Source of the DNA: Owenia fusiformis
Lineage: Eukaryota > Annelida > Polychaeta > Sabellida > Oweniidae
Length of the DNA: 64,000 nt
Assembly: GCA_903813345.2 (NCBI GenBank)
Contig: CAIIXF020000007.1
Coordinates: forward strand, 2,363,730 to 2,427,729
Reading direction: 5' to 3'
A model generated the notes under the pieces. It saw only the letters and a program-made list of their open reading frames with translations, had not been told where the DNA came from and made no database searches. Numbering within the stretch: the first letter of the stretch is position 1; each line of letters begins with the position of its first letter. A program made the translations under genes and the position numbers. This document shows, piece after piece, positions 61,001 through 64,000 of this stretch.

Positions 61001-62818
61001 ATTGGCTGATGACAGGGGAAAATATATGGTGGACTAGTTCAGCTTGCTATTAGTTGAATTATCGACAGGAGAAAGTTTTAAGTGTAATAGTCATAAGGCC
61101 TGGTTTTAGATTCAAGTCAACATGCTAAAATAGTCATGCAGTGTGGTTTCTTACCTCAATTCTGCAGCTTGCATTTACTGAGAAGTGTTCAAACATATTG
61201 AATCCATGAGGCTGAGTTATTAATATATGTATGCCACATGGACCAGGCTTTAAATTAATTATACGATAGTCAGAGTATAACATGGGTGCGGCTTAAGTTA
61301 AAACATACAACTAAAGGGCTATCCCATCATGGACGCACCTCAGGATCATTGAGGTATAAAAATTCTGATATCTGTAAGGTGTTTGTTTGTGTAAAGGGAT
61401 GACATGTTGTAATCCAGGGATTCCAGAAGTCTTGAAAATTAATTTTCAGAAGAAAAATTGAAGTTCCCTCAAAAATTGAAATATCCATGTTGGACTCCTC
61501 CCTCCTGGCTACTCATAGACTGAAGACTGCAATAGGCTCAATATTAAAATGAATTAGCTTCATTAAAATGAATTTGCTTCATGAAATTAATAAGAAAAGG
61601 TGCTTTGGGCATGAAGGAGAATATTTAAAGTCACATTAGTTATACCATTTATGTATAATAGTTATATTATAACATTACACTGTATATTCAGAAGCTCTAA
61701 GCTTTTGACTTGCATTTATAAAGTGAGACTGTCAGCATATATAGAGTCTCTGCTCAGCCATAGTTGATAACCAGATGGTGAATTATATAAATGCATTGGA
61801 AAATACTTTATGAATACATGTAATAGGAATATTACACAGCTGGAGAAATGCAAGGGATGGATGGATATAATGCATGGAGAGAAAATCGGGAAATGAATAT
61901 GGATTACAGATTTGTTTTAGTTTCTTTAGGAGTGTAGAAAGATATATCTTTGAAGAATTATTCCCCTCTTCTAATGGTAGGCAGGTTAATATGCTTCAGG
62001 GTTCAATTGTTTTAAATTTTGTGATTTTCTTATCTATCATTAAGAATTTCTTTTCGATATTGTACTTTTTAGTTTCTTATCAACCTGTATAAGTCAATAC
62101 TCTGTCAGGGCCTTGTTAAAGTACAGAGACCACAGGAATATGTTTCATTTTGTAGGTGAATGGTTTTATGAGTAAAACTAGTGAGGTTTCACTTTATGTA
62201 AATTTACATGGAATCTGATTGGTGTAACGTAATAAGTTTGAACCAATCAGATTAGAGAAACCTTTAACTTCTGGACTGATGTTACTTTTGATATCACCGA
62301 TCAGATATAATAAGTTTACATATTGTGATAAACTCAAGTTTTTCATTAAATTGTGAATTGTTTGTTTCATATAAGTTGTTTTGTAAGAGGTGGAGGAGCT
62401 TTTTGCTTGATTTGGCACCATTTAGTTCAGATAGCATTGTAATCATTGAGGCTGATTTTCTGTATTTTGTAATTTATTTGTACTTGAGACTGTTTGCTAC
62501 AGTACTTTGACTCTAACTTAACTGTCCTAACTTTACTGGAATGTTCAACCTCATTTTATGGAATTGGTTCCTGTGTTATGGTGAAGGATCTGTTGCCACT
62601 TTCCTTTTTTTGTCTGAGTCTTGATTCTTGTTGTGTTTCCACTACAGTATACCACTATTGTCCCGTTTATATGTAATTTAGCTTGTTGGTTGTAGTGTTT
62701 CCACTGTGATGAAGAGGCCATGTACCACTGTTGCTGGAACACTAGCTACTGTAGTATCAAATGCCAGCAAGACCACTGGCACAAGGAACACAAGCGAGTA
62801 TGTCGCCGTAAACGATGA
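49046..62818 (+). CDS. ZMYND11: ZMYND11 (BS69)-like chromatin reader, complete coding region
   Basis: Exons: 49046-49327 (ATG), 49764-49919, 50210-50290, 50550-50730, 51703-51758 or 52417-52472, 54901-54978, 55554-55672, 55984-56392, 56904-57110, 57338-57523, then 60808-60930 (TAA) or 62696-62818 (TGA). All are GT-AG and in phase, giving 625 residues (human about 602). Order: N-terminal winged-helix-like domain (1-94; [17 protein letters not shown]), PHD finger (about 100-143; [20 protein letters not shown]), bromodomain (about 150-252; LLHNT-type [19 protein letters not shown]), Cys-rich linker ([18 protein letters not shown]), PWWP (about 281-330; [22 protein letters not shown]), acidic/Ser-rich linker, coiled coil (about 475-583), MYND finger (586-621). 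In vertebrates this family reads H3.3K36me3 and restrains transcription elongation; the PWWP cage aromatics (Phe, Trp, Phe) are kept. ATG lies one base after the acceptor, so the leader exon is further upstream. Confidence 0.96.
49764..49919 (+). CDS. ZMYND11: ZMYND11 PHD-finger exon
   Basis: Codes a full zinc-binding set: [25 protein letters not shown] and FKCTLCKE, i.e. Cys pairs, a His and closing Cys pair in the PHD order. It is flanked by phase-0 introns (acceptor TTTCCAG, donor GTAAGT), so the finger is one modular exon. Confidence 0.95.
51703..51758 (+). CDS. ZMYND11: ZMYND11 alternative bromodomain exon A
   Basis: Acceptor TTCTTGCAG, donor GTAAGT, 56 nt. It completes the Gly-Ala step (G|CC) and reads [19 protein letters not shown], the last bromodomain helix before [10 protein letters not shown] at 54901. 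It is an alternative to 52417-52472, with the same length and phases and 10 of 19 residues identical. Using both would shift the frame. Confidence 0.85.
52417..52472 (+). CDS. ZMYND11: ZMYND11 alternative bromodomain exon B
   Basis: Acceptor TCTTTACAG, donor GTAAGT, 56 nt. Reads [19 protein letters not shown] after G|AG completes Glu. It lies 658 nt after exon A. Differences fall on the helix surface and its start (AKH/EYG, SK/AM, VMV/MIY), while LADA and DC.YD are shared, as expected for a swapped helix. Confidence 0.85.
52473..54900. other. ZMYND11 intron: nothing recognised
   Basis: Long AT-rich intron. I looked for a third copy of the LADA..DC.YD exon and saw none. There is no repeat array or RNA gene that I can support. 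Confidence 0.45.
55554..55672 (+). CDS. ZMYND11: ZMYND11 PWWP-domain exon
   Basis: Codes [14 protein letters not shown], then [10 protein letters not shown], then [12 protein letters not shown]. The motif that gives PWWP its name is HWPA here (FWPA in human as I know it). The three aromatic cage positions that hold trimethyl-lysine are kept (Phe in KGF, Trp in HWP, Phe in RFFG), supporting H3K36me3 reading. Confidence 0.93.
57524..60807. other. ZMYND11 intron before the MYND exons: nothing recognised
   Basis: AT-rich. Short hairpins are present (GGGCTTTTATTTGAAAGCCC-type near 58990) but no family I can name. The open frames at 58452-59831 overlap on both strands and show no conserved features. 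Confidence 0.4.
60808..60930 (+). CDS. ZMYND11: ZMYND11 alternative terminal MYND exon A
   Basis: Acceptor GTTTCAG, 123 nt, ends TAA. Codes a full MYND finger: [31 protein letters not shown], ending RRKR. All zinc ligands are present. It joins the KKKQW exon (ends 57523) in phase 0. It differs from exon B at 8 of 40 residues, mainly YLCES / FHCDE and the T/I and HDHWQ / QDHWH positions. MYND binds PxLxP peptides of corepressors. Confidence 0.88.
   Translation, partial: CYLCESEATYHCCWNTSYCSTKCQHDHWQKEHKRVCRRKR
62696..62818 (+). CDS. ZMYND11: ZMYND11 alternative terminal MYND exon B
   Basis: Acceptor GGTTGTAG, 123 nt, ends TGA. Codes [35 protein letters not shown]. It is the closer of the two to the human finger as I remember it ([16 protein letters not shown]), so it is probably the ancestral copy. 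It has the same length and phase as exon A, 1.8 kb upstream. Confidence 0.9.
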   Translation, partial: CFHCDEEAMYHCCWNTSYCSIKCQQDHWHKEHKRVCRRKR

Positions 62819-64000
62819 GACCCCAACCAGGGTGCAACCTACACTTCAGCACAGGGATAGATACAGTTAATGTCTGTTTGGACCAGCTGATTTTCTCATT
62901 TGTAAACAACTAGTATGTAAACAACTGGTCTGTAATCATTTTGTGGAGGTCAAAATTGCATTAGGAACTAGTTGTTTTCCCATAGGTGTTGAAGATTTCA
63001 GCTGGTCCATATAGAAATTCACTGGTTATTGTTTTGACTTGGTTGTTTTTATGTTGCACCCTGACTCCACCACAGAGTAAAAATACATTGAATAAGGTTC
63101 ATAACAGCCAGGATTATTGGTGTTTTAAGTGCTTTGAAATACTTTTCAAATGATTGTGTCTCAATTGTGTATAATGCCTGCCTGTATCTGCCAGTAAGCA
63201 TGTTGATTAATGAGAGCAATGTAACGATCATTGACATGATAGAGATACCCTTTCATATTAACACTTCTAAATTGTGCTATTATTAATCCCTTGTGATATT
63301 GCCATTGTATGTATCTTGATATACTGTGGCATCAATGCCAAATTGGTATGATAGGGTACTTATTTTAATTTTAATCAAATGTAAACAATTGTAAGGATTT
63401 TACACACGATTAGTCTACATTTTGTAACTGTCCAGACAATGGTGACATTCCATTGATTAATGCAGTCGTCAAGATATCTTATTAGTCAAACTGTTCAGAC
63501 ATACCTGCCTACATCCCATCATTCTTGGCATTTTGTCTTGTTATTACTCGATGTTGATGGTTAGAACTTGTCATGTGACATGTACTAGGTGGGTAGGGTG
63601 TGGGCTTAATTGATGATGGGGTATTAAAGTGATTGAAATGTGCCATTTGCCACTCAGATATCAATCAGTGTTATTGAGGATTGTTAATTAGCATGATCCA
63701 TTGTAACTACAGGGTGACCAAGAACAACAAACATGTGCTGTTTTTAGCCTAACTGTCTTTGCTGTGAATTCTTTAATTTTGCATCATTAATCTCGTGTCC
63801 CTATCTTGGCTTGCATGCTTATTCAATGAGTGTTTAGTGAGAATGCAGACACTGCAAAGATCGTAAGTTTTGAGTTTAACATTGTAAAAATCTGTTAAGA
63901 ATTCCCAAATAGGGTTTGATGCATAAGTAAAGAGTACTTAATCAAGCAATTATACCACACCTTGTATGTTCACCTTCATTGTTCAATTCATTAAATTAAA
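62819..64000 (+). other. Presumed ZMYND11 3' untranslated region
   Basis: AT-rich, non-coding. An ATTAAA-type hexamer occurs in GTATTAAAGTG near 63620, but no signal stands out. The transcript end may lie inside or beyond the window. The stretch 60931-62695 would serve as 3' UTR for the isoform ending in MYND exon A. Confidence 0.4.

Overview
The window is nuclear DNA from an animal. It holds three split protein genes with GT-AG introns, long AT-rich introns, minisatellites, and many short non-autonomous transposons. The proteins align well with their vertebrate counterparts from memory, but the intron repeats look like those of a marine invertebrate (GTCC/GTCT microsatellite elements, ACATGTAC-rich stretches, foldback elements). 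I would say a non-vertebrate bilaterian, perhaps a mollusc or an ambulacrarian; I cannot name the species.

Layout. (1) 139-11370, plus strand: 3' part of an ABCB6-type ABC transporter gene (last membrane segments plus the whole nucleotide-binding domain, through the stop). (2) 16003-42231, minus strand: a complete formimidoyltransferase-cyclodeaminase gene (FTCD), 14 coding exons, 539 residues, convergent with ABCB6. (3) 49046-62818, plus strand: a ZMYND11/BS69-type chromatin reader (winged-helix-like N-terminus, PHD, bromodomain, PWWP, coiled coil, MYND), 625 residues, head-to-head with FTCD. The 42.2-42.4 kb stretch looks like a shared promoter with CRE-like sites and a possible ZMYND11 leader-exon donor. 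The three genes have no evident joint function: ABCB6 is a porphyrin/organelle transporter, FTCD acts in histidine/folate metabolism, and ZMYND11 reads H3.3K36me3.

The main discovery is three tandemly duplicated, diverged exon pairs in two of the genes: ABCB6 139-344 / 4639-4847 (last two membrane helices), ZMYND11 51703-51758 / 52417-52472 (end of the bromodomain) and ZMYND11 60808-60930 / 62696-62818 (terminal MYND zinc finger with its own stop). In the two internal pairs, reading phase makes joint inclusion a frameshift, so they should be mutually exclusive.

The second theme is the mobile load, heaviest in FTCD introns. It includes a complete miniature LTR element (TRIM) at 40892-41467 with a 4-bp duplication, a tRNA-Leu-type primer site, a polypurine tract and a tRNA-like module inside each LTR; a solo LTR of the same family nested in an inverted-repeat element; a 3.4-kb foldback element with a perfect 10-bp target duplication and arms of 42-bp tandem units; an 11-kb inverted arrangement of 352-bp satellite units; and several foldback MITEs with 5-, 9- or 10-bp target duplications. 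All splice sites and duplications were read by eye; no transcript or database evidence was available.
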